From Acridotheres tristis (lineage: Eukaryota > Chordata > Aves > Passeriformes > Sturnidae): a stretch of DNA of 64,000 bases. This document shows, in pieces, positions 22,860-35,500 of this stretch. The DNA is taken from the NCBI GenBank assembly GCA_037013685.1, contig CM072888.1, positions 1,283,034 through 1,347,033 on the forward strand, written 5' to 3'. Positions within the stretch are counted from its first letter, which is position 1, and each line of letters begins with the position of its first letter. Position numbers and translations under genes: made by a program. Below the pieces are notes generated by a model. That model saw only the letters and a program-made list of their open reading frames with translations, was not told where the DNA came from and searched no databases.

Positions 22860-24163
22860 CTATTCAAATTCAATACAAAGGCAAAAAAAGAAGCCAAACC
22901 TATAATCACAATCTTTTCTCTTTCACAGTTAATCAAACTCTCCCTAAATAACTGCTTATATTTACAGGCAAAGTCTCCCAAAATACCAGAATAGAAATAT
23001 TTCCATGCACTTGCAGAACCTCTGACAGATTCAGGCTGAACTGCTTTATCATTTTAGGATCAGCTCTGCATGACTGAGCTGCTTTGATTCCCAATCAGTG
23101 CAGGATCAGAGTCTCAAAATCCCAACATCACTTAAATTAACTCTTGAAACTGCAATCCACACATCAGAAGTTTTCATTACCCCTGAATAAAATACTTCTG
23201 GAATAGGTGATGTAGGGGATACTCTTTCATGTGAAAGGTGTCTGTCCTAAAGAACAAAATCTTATGGGGCTATATTTTGAAGACCAAAGGTATAAAAAAG
23301 GATTGACGTGAATCATTCTGATGTTATATCAGAGTTACGAAAAATAAACTTGTAAAAATATAATTCCCCCCCCCCACCTCCATGCAAAAATCAGCCAATT
23401 CAAAGAAATGCCAAGAGCAAAGAGCCTCTTGAGAGCCTAAGTATTGCATGGGTGTGTAAAACTCACCAAAATTTCTCTTAAAGACATTTTCATCTTCTGT
23501 TGGACTTAGAGACTTTTTTTTTAAGGAAAACAGCATTGACCCTGTTCTCAGTTATGAAATTACAAGTATTAAGTTCAGAAATACAAATCCCCTATAGCCA
23601 TTAAGGGTCAGGCATTGATGTGGAGTTTAAATGAAATGTTGGCAATCAAGTACATTAAATGTGCTCAAGTAAAACTTCCCAGATATTATAAAAACTCCAA
23701 CTCTACGGCTCTTGATGGGATAAAAACTTCTGACCTGTGGATTGCAGCATGAACAAAAGAGAGCCAAGAGCTGCTCATCTCCAAATTCCCAGCCTAACAT
23801 CCCATGCAATTCGGCCCCATCCATGAACTCTGCAGCCCCAACTGCTGCTAAACTGATGGAAAAAATATAGAAATACAGTGCACAGAAACACCTTAGTGCC
23901 CCCAAAGGAACTTGAGTAACAGCATGCCCTTCTTCTCAGTTTCTAATAGAATCTAATTTACCTTAAGAACAAAACCCAGTCTTTCAAGATTGAGTGTGTT
24001 GGTTCCCTATTTTGCTTTTTTAAAAGCATGTTTAACCCATGTATCAACTATGCAACAAAAGAAAAACCTTCCAATATATTGTCATAGAAAAAGTCCCTAC
24101 AATAGGTAATAATTCCATACTGGAAAATAATTAATTAAAAATGAAGGAAAAACTCCAAACTTA

Positions 24164-24208
<45 letters not shown>

Positions 24209-26215
24209 CTCTATCTATCCTTTATTATCCACACTACAGCCATATCCGTGATTAGAAGCTTTGAATAGAAACAAAAAAGAATGTTTGAAAGAAAAAAAAT
24301 CCAGCTCTTCTTTGGCACTTAAATAAAATGCAAAAAAACCGGGTTGGCTTTTCATCCTCATAAAATTAAAAATAAAGCTTAAAAAACACTCATAAACATA
24401 AAAAAAATGCAAGCATGAAAATTTACCTTTTATTCCATACTGCAACCACCAGTACTTTTTATAAATTCCTTGCTTAACATGTTAGTTAAGCAAATATAAT
24501 AAAATGTGCTACTTAGCTCCCAAAGTGACCTAAGAAGTCCAAGTGACAGGTTTTCCCCACCTATTAGCAATTAGGCTCCCTGACACAAGGCCATCATCCC
24601 CACACCAGAGGCAGCTCCTGTTCTCCAGGTGAATGTAAGCAATCCTGGCCCACTGAGCAATGGAAATCAGAGCAGTCACTGAGCAGGGACAACAGGCTTG
24701 GGGTACAAATGCTCACACCAGGGCCCCAGTTATTTCTCTGGGGAATAATAAAGATGGTGCTAAGGTGGTTTTTGGTTTGTTTGTTCAATAAAAAATTTAC
24801 TTTGTGCATTTTTAAATATGCTGGTTGCAAGTCAGATTAACTATGAAAGCTAGTTTTGTAAATTGATGTAGTACAGGAGTTAGATGACAGTTTTATAGGG
24901 ATCTAACTTTTCTGGCTTTCTAAGTAAAAGCTCTAATAAAAGGCCTATAAAGTTGGATTTTTTTCATTAAAGGGCACTATAGGGAACATTCTTTTATGTG
25001 CTAGTTGTTTAATAATGTGTCTTTTACTATTAAACATAAATTTGATAATAAATAATTTATTTAATAATAAAGAAATGTAATAATAAATTTAATTAACTTA
25101 TTTAGGAAGATGATTTTTTTAATGCTGTATTTGAATGTATTGAAACAGAATTGGTTTGTTTGTCTGACCTTGTTAATAACCTTGCTCCTGCAGAGTTAAT
25201 AGATATTTAGTGCTTTACTCTGGAGTGTGTATAAGGCTGTTTTGCTCCATGCCTTTCTGAAGCATGTGGGTGTTCCTTACTTTAAATGCAGACATTTTGG
25301 TCTAGCTAGTCAGTGTTGGAGTAGTTTAGTGTAAAGCTGAGCTCTTTCTCTGCTTTTTAGACTGAACAAGCCTGTGTAGTGATGTTCTGGTTTTGCTAAA
25401 CTTTGAGCTACAGGCCCTGAAATACAAAGGGACCATGGAGGGTGCAGGATTGAGTAGGTTCCTTGGCTGGGTCATTTAAGTGTTCGATGAAGTAAAGCTG
25501 ACTGAAACTAGATGCTAACGAACCCAATTCATAGCTGGCAAGGTCAATGTATTAAATGTTAATTGTTTTGGTGATGGAGTGTTGCTGTTGTTCTGCGCAC
25601 TTGGTAACAGGTTTTTCTCTTACCTTTGCAGCCACGCTAAAGTCTCTTTTTGTGAGTTTTGTAGATATGTAAAGGGGATGTGCTCTTCTTGTTTTAATAG
25701 AGAGAGGGCAGCCCAAACTCACCTGAGCTGGTACATTCAGGTTGCCACTGGTAACTCACTAGCAGGTGTGTGCTTAGGAGGCTCTAGCTGGCTCTGAGAT
25801 GCTTACCAACAGAGCAAAATCTTTTCAGTGACAGAAGTGTTGGTGACCTAAATGAGAAGTTGTATTAATGGTTCTGGACTGCACCATGTTTAAGCCTTGA
25901 TGCTATTCTGATAGATGTTGTCTGGCTTGAACATAGGAGCATTTATTGGACAGGAATTATTCAGTGTTGTTTGCTAAGTACACTGCATGAAGGAATGTCA
26001 GTTTTTCTACAGTGTAAAGAAGCAATTGCCTACAAAAAGTACAAGCTGTGGAAATGAAGAGGTCAGCTTTCTATTCTCTTGATCAAAAGCTAAACTTAAC
26101 AAAGACTAAACTAGTGTTACCGCTTGTTCCTCAGCGAGAATTCCCTTCTACCGCTGAGCACTTCTGTAGTGATGATTTGAGATGTAGTGTGAAGCGTACC
26201 TCAGAGCACAGAGCC
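22860..26215. other. JCHAIN-SDAD1 interval, non-coding
   Basis: I read both strands and see no conserved exon, although this is where the enamel-gene side of JCHAIN would be expected. The left part is AT-leaning and contains a TATC microsatellite. A very AT-rich patch (about 25005-25110) is dominated by TTTAATAATAAA-like runs. The right part rises in GC into the SDAD1 CpG island. All open frames are shorter than 95 codons and have no family resemblance. Confidence 0.5.
24165..24219. repeat. (ATCT)n microsatellite
   Basis: About 13 copies of the tetranucleotide ATCT/TATC, with one CTCT interruption near the right end (around 24207). It is the longest simple repeat in the window and is likely to vary in length between individuals. 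Confidence 0.95.
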
Positions 26216-26219
26216 AGCG

Positions 26220-26577
26220 CTCCGCTGGAGTGCCCCGAGCGGTGCCCGGGGAGGCTGCGGCAGAGCAGAGGCGCTCGGTGCCGTGTCCCGCTCCGTGTTT
26301 AACGCCAGTCTCAGCCCGAGGGAAGCGATCGCGGCAGTGCCCGGGGAGGCTGCGCTCGGTGCCGTGTTCCGCTCCGTGTTTAACGCCGCGGGAAGCGATC
26401 CCAGCCCGGAGCCGCTTCTCTCCGCTGACAGCTCCCACCGCCAGGAGGCGCTGAGCGAAGCGCGTCTCTCGCACAGGTTTGTCCCTCGGCGGCGGCCGTC
26501 GGGGACGGGGCGGGCCAATATGGCGGCGGCCAGCTGAGCCCTCGCGTGGTGCTCTCTCGGTGCCGCTGCCCGTAGCC
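26220..26577 (+). promoter_or_regulatory. SDAD1: SDAD1 CpG-island promoter with YY1-type element
   Basis: This CpG-rich, TATA-less sequence runs up to the SDAD1 start codon. AATATGGCGGC at 26517-26527 is a near-consensus YY1 element overlapping a CCAAT-like GCCAAT (26514-26519). YY1 motifs of this form commonly sit at or just after the transcription start of nucleolar and ribosomal genes, so the start is probably near 26500-26530. The left half of the island contains a tandem duplication. Confidence 0.65.
26242..26400. repeat. Imperfect tandem duplication in SDAD1 promoter island
   Basis: Copy 1 is 26242-26330 (89 bp) and copy 2 is 26337-26400 (64 bp). Both begin GTGCCCGGGGAGGCTGCG, share a 33-bp middle block with one C/T difference, and end GGGAAGCGATC. 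Copy 1 carries about 14 and 11 extra bases at two internal points. Over the shared blocks 61 of 62 bases match. Confidence 0.9.
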
Positions 26578-29500
26578 ATGTCGGGCCGCCAGGGCAACAA
26601 ACTGCCCAGCAACCTGCCCCAGCTGCAGAACCTCATCAAGCGAGACCCCACCTCCTACACTGAGGAGGTGCGCCCCGGGAGAGTGGTTGGGGCGGGCTGC
26701 GGGAAGAGCAGGGGGGTACGGGTGGGTGTTGCTCAGCTGCCGCTCTTCTCTGTGTGCGCAGTTCCTGCAGCAGTACCACCACTACCAGTCCCATGTGGAG
26801 ATCTTCACCTTCCAGCCAGACAAGCCCAGTAAGGAGCTGGCCGAACTGCTGCTGTTCCTGGCGCAGGTGAGCCCCTGGGCCCAAGCCCTGCTGGGAACCG
26901 GCCTCAGTGACAATTACCGATGTACAAACAATTAAACCGACTGCTTGCGTGCCCCGTACCAGGCCCTTGAGCTAAGCCCAGGTGTGCTCTAGAGCCTTCT
27001 CTTGCCCTGTCCATTGCAGGTGGCCCACTGCTACCCCGAGCACATGGCCAGCTTCCCGCAGCAGCTGAAGGAGCTGCTCGCCTACCACCACACGGTCCTG
27101 GACCCCGACCTGCGCATGGTGAGACCCGCCTTGGGCTCCCCCTGCCTTTTGCGTGAGCTGAGAGCTTGTGGTCTGCTTGTCAGTAAAGAGGAGCTGCAGA
27201 GCAATGTGAAATTTGGCTTCTCTTACAGACCTTCTGTAAGGCTCTGATCCTGCTGAGAAACAAGAATCTAATAAATCCCACGAGTTTGCTGGAGCTCTTC
27301 TTTCAGCTGCTGCGGTGTCATGATAAACTGCTACGAAAGGTAAGGTGTGCTGACAGAAATCTGCATCTCCAGTGAGTTTTGAGCAAATTCCTAGAGGTCA
27401 TGCCAGAATAGGCAGCTATTCTGCTTGGCTGGGAAAACAGAGTTTAAAATAGCTCAGCTGTTTCAGAAGTCAGTGCTGGAGGCAGGGCTTTAACTCTGTG
27501 TTGGAGTAGTAACTGAATTCTGCTGCTGTAAACACCTTGCTCTTGCAGGTTGTAGCCTTGCCCTGTTTGGGATTGAGCAGTTTGGTTGTGTCTGCAGGTG
27601 AAAAACCTGGCTGTCAGAACAGGCCTGAATGAAGCAGGGGTAGGATTTGAAGCACTATTTGATGCTGTTTGTTGTCCTGTCTTGCTGTACTGTAAGTTCA
27701 GTATGGTTTTCAGATAGATGAGTCTTCAGAGGATGCTTTCCTGTTCTTTTTCCTGCTGTAACTCAGTCATGTTCCCAGAGGTGATCAGCTGGGCACAGGG
27801 TTCCCTCTGTGTGTGTCACTCCTGTCATCTGTCCTCTTGCAGACCTTGTACACTCACATTGTGACCGACATCAAGAATGTCAATGCTAAACACAAGAACA
27901 ATAAAGTGAACACGGTAGGTGCTTTGGCTTTCACGTGGACTTTGAACTGACTTCCTGCTGTTGCAGACCTCTAACAAGATGTTTCCAACTTCTTTTTTAG
28001 GCTTTGCAGAACTTCATGTACACAATGTTGAGAGACAGCAATCCCACTGCTGCCAAGATATCTCTGGATGTGATGATAGAGCTTTACAGAAGGAATATTT
28101 GGTGGGTCTGGCAGGCTTGTGTTAGTTTGCCCTTTATTGTGGGGCACGTGGGCATCATTTGTGGCACATAGTCCAAAACACAATGCAGGAGATAGTGACT
28201 TAAATAGATTTCCTACTTTTAGTCCAGTGGAGTTCTAACTTGTGCATGGAATTTAGCTGACAAGAAATGGTGTCTTGTGTGAAATGAATTAATTAAATAT
28301 TTGCTGAGAACTGATTTTCTGGGAATAATGTGAAATTGCCAAACTTGAAATAAAAGATATGGTTTGTTTTTTTCTAGGAATGATGCCAAAACAGTCAATG
28401 TCATCACAACTGCCTGCTTTTCCAAAGTGACCAAGGTGAGAACAGGAATCACTGATACACTGGATGTTATCTTGGCTTTCAGACTGTAACTTGGTTTGTT
28501 TTCTGAGCAGCTCCATGCCTGTAAGAAAAAACGGCTAGGTCTTTGCACAGCTTAAGGTGTGGGTGTAGGGTGGTTGTAAATTCTGTCAGCTTGTCCCAGA
28601 TGAGCTCACTTTTACTTTTCAGGTGTTAGTTGCTGGTTTGAAGTTCTTCCTTGGGAAAGATGAGGATGAGAAGCAGGACAGTGAGTCGGAGTCTGAGGTG
28701 GGTGTTGTCATCAAATATGCCCTTCTGTTTTTCAGACCCTTTCTGTTCTGTTATCTTGGTGACTTTGGCTCTGCCAGGCTGGCTGCCTCTGTGCTATTCA
28801 CTGTCCTGCCTAGCTGTTTCCAGATGTTTCTGTGGTTCACAAACCATTTCAGTGTCTGACAGCTGGCCCCGAGTGATGGCAGCATGTCTTTGCTTTCTGT
28901 TAAAAGTGAAATGCTAGGAGCTCTTTTCTTTTTAGATGCTGGTCCCTATGTATTCTGACACTTAAGGTAGTTTTCAGAGTATGTGGCAGTTGGTTTCTGT
29001 GACTGTCATTTGAAGCCTGGTTTACCTGAGTGTTGTGGTCCTTCCCCCAGGATGATGGCCCCACGGCCCGAGATCTGATGATGCGTTATGCGACCAACAA
29101 GAAAACCACCAAGCGCAAGAAGAAACTGGAGAAAGCCATGAAGGTCCTCAAGGTGAGGAGAGGGCTGACTCAATTCCCCTCTTCTTGGCTTAATCCTTTT
29201 GGTACAGAAGTCCAGTTGTTGCCCTGCTTGTTTAGCTGCAGGTGGCAAATAAGGCTGTGTGGTTGAAAATGGGGATAGTTTTTAAAATCCAGGGTTAATT
29301 TTTATGATCTCTTTGAACAGGCAGCAATCTTTTGATAGCAGCCTTGAAACTGAAGCACTTTAATCTTAGAAATGTCTTGTTATCTTATTTCCATGCAGAA
29401 GCAGAAAAAGAAGAGCAAGCCAGAGGTGTTCAACTTCTCTGCCATTCACTTGATTCATGATCCCCAAGGTGAGTGTGAAGTGAACTCTTAGTGCAGTTGG

Positions 29501-32500
29501 TGTTAATCTAACAGCACTTGATTTGGTCTTAGTCTGTTCCAGTGAACTTTGGGCATGTCATTTTTTTCAGATCAACCCAAAATGTATCTAAAAATTTAGT
29601 TTTCAATGCTGACCCAGTGCTTATGGTGCTGGGGAACATCTGCCAGTTCCCTCTGCTGTGCACAGCAGGGCTTTTAGGCATATGAGGAGTAAAATAACCC
29701 CTTGGAATAAGTGCTTTGGTCACCCTGAATTTCTTCTGTGAAATGGCACTGGGGCTTTGAAACAAGAACAAATCAAGCTGCCTCTTCTGAGTGTAATCTC
29801 ATTCAAATTCTGTGTTGCGTTCTTCTGGTCTACTGCAAATCCATTTTTGCTTCTTCCAGACTTTGCTGAGAAACTGCTGAAGCAGCTGGAGAACTGCAAG
29901 GAGCGATTTGAAGTGAAGATGATGCTCATGGACCTAATATCCAGGCTTGTTGGAATACATGAGGTATGTACTTGGATCATTTTATGGTGGTCAGTTGATA
30001 GCCAGCCTGGATTGGGTGTGGGCAGCTCCTTGTGCCTCTGGGAAATAAGGTTTCATTTTCCTGTATGTCCAAAGTTGCATAGGGATGGCCAGGGAGTTGC
30101 CAGCAGGCCTCATGGAATGGCACAGTGGTGCAGACTTTATGGTACTGAGTGAGCTCTCCAGGAGAAGGGTATTGGTTTGGAATAGCTGAGCTGAACCTAA
30201 AGAAGAGAAGAGAGCTCAGTGCTTCCAAGACCTTCGTGGGAAGCTGCTCATGCTGATCACACAGTTACCAGTCAGGTGGTACTGAACAAGAGGGAAGCTG
30301 GCAGCTCCTGCACTTGCACAGTTTTGTGCAGACTACCTAGTAACAAATGAGATGGTTTTACCATGTATCAGCTTGTGAAGATGATGTCAAGTTCAAAGAC
30401 AAGAAGATAATATGTTACAATTTGCTTTGCAGCTTTTTCTTTTTAATTTCTACCCCTTTGTTCAGAGGTTCCTCCAGCCCCATCAGAGGGGTAAGTAGCT
30501 ACTCTGGGTTCTGCTGATCCCTCATGTCCAGGCCTTTGATGGGAGTGGCAATGAAAATGGACAGGCAGCAGTGGTATGGGGAGTAGGAGTAGTCCAATGT
30601 GGACAAAGGAAGTACAAGTTCCTGACTGCCAGAAGTGCCAAATGCTTCTGTGGAGGCTCTGTGCACTCAGGGTTCTTTACCTGAGGACTTGAGGAGCTCC
30701 AGCAAAGGAATAAAAGGAATCTGAGTCCCTAATCCTGACTGGCTAAGATGAGCATCACTGCCTTACACTGCATCCTTTTACTGGTATTTGACTCCAGTTC
30801 TGGAGCATTTCCTTTTGCTTTACCTGGCTATTGCAGCTGGGTGGAGGCCAGAGGGGTTCCTAATGCTTGGGGGGAGAGGAGAAAGAGTTGTCCCAAAAAA
30901 GTTCAGGCTGAATGGTTTTGGGCCAGCTTGTTGAGTTTAAAGGGATGTGTCTATTGGTTGGAGCAAGCTGCAGCAATATGTTGGGCCATCTTCTTCCTGA
31001 TTTTCTTGCAGAAGTGACAAGGATTCTTCTGTTTGCTGCACAGGCTTCACATCAGCTGGTACCACCCGAGGTCAGTGTTACACCTGTGATGGATGTTCAG
31101 TGGGCAGCAGGCCAGCATGGAAATGGAACTGAGTGTGTGTGGGGGGAGAGGGAAGAGGACTTGGTTAGGTTGTTTGAAAAAGCTGATGGTAACTGCAGTA
31201 GTTCTTGCAAGTTCTGAGGCGTTGTTTCGTAAATGGGGGGAGCTGTTTGTTTCATTTTCTGCAAGAAAATTCGTGTTTACAAAATATTTGTAGGCTGTAA
31301 TGGCATGTCCTGATATATGTCCTTTTTTCTATGAAAAAAGATCTGTCAATATCTAAGTGTGCTAAGTTGTTATTAAATATGCCTTGTTTCTTATTTTCAG
31401 ATTATCCAGTCAGTGTTGATGACCATTGCCAACAACTTTGTCACAGACAAGAATTCTGGGGAGGTCATGACTGTAGGGTGGGTGCAGAATTGTATGAGTC
31501 ATGTCAAACTCCGAATGTGGTAAAATAGATATATATATATTTAAAGCACTTGCAACCTGTTCCTATAACTTGTGCTATGCTTTCAGGAAGCTGCTTGAGT
31601 TAAAAGTATGTTAGCTTCAGCTTTCTTTATTTTTGCTGTGAGTATTTTATGATTATTTTCTCTTCTTATACCAAATGTTATATAAATGCTCTATAAGATT
31701 CTTCAAGTTTCAGATAATTCAGTTTTTAAGTGGCACTTTCTCCTAACTGGTGTTGAGAAAATAATTAATTTTCCATGTTTTTAGGATCAATGCAATAAAA
31801 GAAATCACCGCAAGGTGTCCTTTAGCCATGACTGAAGATCTGCTCCAAGACCTTGTTCAGTACAAGACACATAAAAATAAAAGTAAGTATTACGTGGATA
31901 TGACTTGAAATTCCTCTTTTTCCTGTATTATGTGGTCTTCAGTTACAGCCTTCATGGCAGTGCTGTCCTGATTTTTATGGGCTGAGACCATTTTCAGTGT
32001 TTGAGTTCCATCTCTCTCTTTGGAGTGTGTAGCCATGGGAGGCAAAACAATCAAGGGTAGTTATGGCAGGGGAACTAATGGACAGAAATAAAGCAAGGAA
32101 AGGAATTGTTAAGAAGAGTTAGCCCTGAGGAAGTGCTGGGTTCTGTACCAGGGAAGTTAGAGGGAGCCATAACCTCAGAGAAGACATGAGTGGGCTGTAA
32201 ATGCTGGTGATCTGTGTGGGCTTCTGGTTTGCTCAGAGTTCTGCTTTTTTCCTGACTCTCGTTTTCTGGGCAGATGTGATGATGGCTGCCAGAACTCTGA
32301 TACACCTGTTCCGCTCTCTGAATCCAGAGATGCTGCAGAAGAAGTTCAGGGTAAGGGTTTCGTGTGTTTTGCACTCACTAAAATCTGATGTATTCCAAAA
32401 TTATGAGAATTGGTCTCATATCCTCTTGAGAAGGTGGTGTCGAGTGTCTGTTCTTCCTGTGCCTGCTGCCTTTGGAAATGGTGTGCTATCCACATTTTGT

Positions 32501-35500
32501 TAGTTGAGCTTCATCTAACTCATCATGCTCCTCAAGTTCAAATGTTTTCCAAGATGCATTCAACTTGAGTAGTTCAACTCTGCCATATGAAATAAGGCAA
32601 GGTCTTTGGACCCACGGTCTCCTGTTCCTCCTGGTATTTTCATGGATTGGTGGATGTTACAATAGCAGCCTGCTTAATAAGTGTTTTGTTAATGTACAGG
32701 GTAAGCCTACCGAGGCCTCAGTGGAAGCCAGGATTCATGAATATGGAGAACTGGATGCCAAAGACTACATTCCAGGAGCAGAAGTACTGGAGGTTGAGGA
32801 TCAAAAGGAAAAGGGAGGAACCCAGGAGGAAGGTTAGCCTGTTTTCTTTAAGAGTTCTGGTTTGGGCATCGCTGCCACTATGATGTTATGTGGATGTGGA
32901 ACTTGGTGTTTATGCATTTGTTTTCCTGCTGTGCCTTGGCTTGCACGTGTCTATCCTTGAGTAAGTGCAGTTTGTCAGTGGGGTTTGGTGCTATATTGCT
33001 TTTTATGATACACACTGAGATGGGGAAACAGAGGGACAGACAGTACAGCTGTGAACTTTGTGTTGAGCTTCTCCTAAATAAAGCCATATTTGAATATTAT
33101 AGAACATCAAAATAGTAGTTGAATAGAATAGCTGGCTTTTTCAGTTGCTGTGTAAATGCTTTACACACCCTGGAAGCCCTGCCTGAGTTGGGGAAAAGAG
33201 ATGGAAGAGTCTTAAAAGCAAGGCAGAGTTTGGCAAATGAAGTGTGAGTGCCTTGAAGATGCTGCAGGAGCTGTGCTGGAGGAATGAAGGCCCTGATGGG
33301 ACAGGCTGTGTAGTGATCACTGTAACACTGGGCTTGGTTACTGAAGCTGCCAACTTGAGCACATCAACCAGCACAGCAGTGAAAAGCAATGCTTAGACTG
33401 TCCTAACTAACCCAGCTATAAATTACAGTACTTCTCTTGGTTTAGGTGGCTGGGAGTGGGGAACACTATTACTGAGGAGCATACTCAGTGCCTGTTAACT
33501 TCTGGGGTGCTTCAGGCTGTCCAAATGCACCTTGCTTTCAGGATCTTGCTCTGGAGATGAGAATTGAGCTTTGCAGAGCATAGCATCGATGTCTTGGGGC
33601 AAAATGTAATTGGGAGATGGGTGAAATAAATCCAAGGCAGCAAGAGCAGGTGATCCAAGCATCAATTATTGCCCATCTGGGTAGTGAAGATGAATTTGTG
33701 TTGACAGCTCTGTACTTGTTCCCCGAGCAGATGGCTGGGAAAGTGCTAGTCTGAGTGAGGAGGAGGACAATGACGATGGAGAATGGATCGATGTGCATCA
33801 CTCCTCAGATGAGGAGCAGCAGCAAGTAGTGAGTGCCAAGTCTTTGCTATTCCAAATAGAAATGAGTCTTGTTAATCACAGACCAGATCCTCTGGCTCTT
33901 GACCTTCATGTAGCTGCTCTTAAATACCCACCCAGGCCTTCAGAACGAGCTGTCCTGAAGCAGTGAGGCTCAAGTGCTGTTCAGCAGATCTGCTGAAGTA
34001 TACACATGGTTAGGGTGGGAGGGGAGAAGGAGTTCTCTTTCAGGGCTCTGTGTTTTCATGAATGTTTTCATGAAATTCATCAGATGTTTTCAGAGCTGTG
34101 ATAATCAGGTGAGAGCTTTTACTCCCGAAGTCTGGTGTACGTGCTCCATTCAGGCACTATGGATATGAGACAAGGAAAAATCCTGACATCTGGTTGTAGC
34201 ATTTCCCAACAATATTGCTGTTGCATGATGTCTATTTGGGAGGCGAGGGTCGTGGATTGTGGCACAGGAGTGGTTTGCAAAGCTCAGATTCTTTGGTACC
34301 TTCCTCTTTTCCAAAGGCCGAAAAAGTGAAAAGCATGCCCATAGAGGAACGAAAAGCCAAAGCTGCAGCAGTCAGTACAAGCAGGCTGCTAACTCAGGAG
34401 GACTTCAAGAAAATACGTCTTGCCCAGCTTTCCAAAGAACTTAATTCTGCTCCTGGCAGAGCTGCAAAGCGGAAATATATTGAAATAGAAGATGAAGAGG
34501 AGGAGGAGGGCAGGTAGGATATGGCCTTTGAGAACTTTTTCTTAGCTATCCTCTACTGATGCAGCTCTTCATTGCAGCAGGGCACAGAGCTCTGCTGTTG
34601 ATCAGTGTTCCCTGGTGACAGCCACAGCTTAGAATGGATTCTGGGCTGGGGGTTTGCTTATAACTGGGAAAAAGACATGAGCTTATGGAAGGAGCTTGTT
34701 TGACTTGCTCAGGCCAAGAGGCATGGGGGGGGTTGTAGCAATAGCTGCCTGGCTATAGCTCCAGTTTCTTAAACTGGTTGAAAAAAGTAGGACTTGAAAA
34801 ATAAGCAGTTGACTTTTGTAATGGATATCCCACACAAGGAACAGCCCGAAGGGAACAAGAAGCGTTTGTGTCTGAATGAATGGTGAGACAGTGGCCTAAG
34901 ATGGGTGAGAGACCAAGAGTGAAGAGGGCGGCTTGTTTTCCTTGCCAGATGAAGTTTTGTGTGGTGACGTTTATTGGTTTGATGTGTAGGGGGGAGTTGC
35001 TTTCACTCAGAGATATTGAACATCTGCATAAGAAGCCCAAGTCAGACAAGGAGACCAGATTGGCAACTGCAAAGGTGAGGAACCAGCACGTTCTGTATCT
35101 TGTCCTTCTGGGTTTGGGTCTGTCTTGTGCAGGAGGAAATGCTGAGGCTGCATATCTAAGATAGGTGGCCAGCTGCTGTGTGGGTTTTGAGGTGGTTTGT
35201 TCGGTTCTTTGCTGTAACAAATAAACCCTCTCCTGCTGGTCACATGTGACCATGAAAAGGCAAACGGATCCAATTTTCACTGTGACTTAATAAATACAGC
35301 CAGTATGGGACAAAGCATAAATGAACACAATCATCCTGAACCCAGGTTTGTTGTTACTGCCATAGACGCTGTTACTATCAGGCAGGAGATGTTGATGATA
35401 GGTGAAGGAAAATTACTCCCTTTTGCTCTATTGCACTGTCTATTCTAGGCTGGAAAAACAGACAGAAAAGAATTTGTGAAAAAGAAAACCAGAATTAACC

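Noticed and set aside
26148..26651. Minus-strand frame of 167 codons with a repeated GVKHGAxHGTE-like peptide
   Set aside because: The peptide repeat simply reflects the DNA duplication in the SDAD1 promoter island read on the opposite strand.
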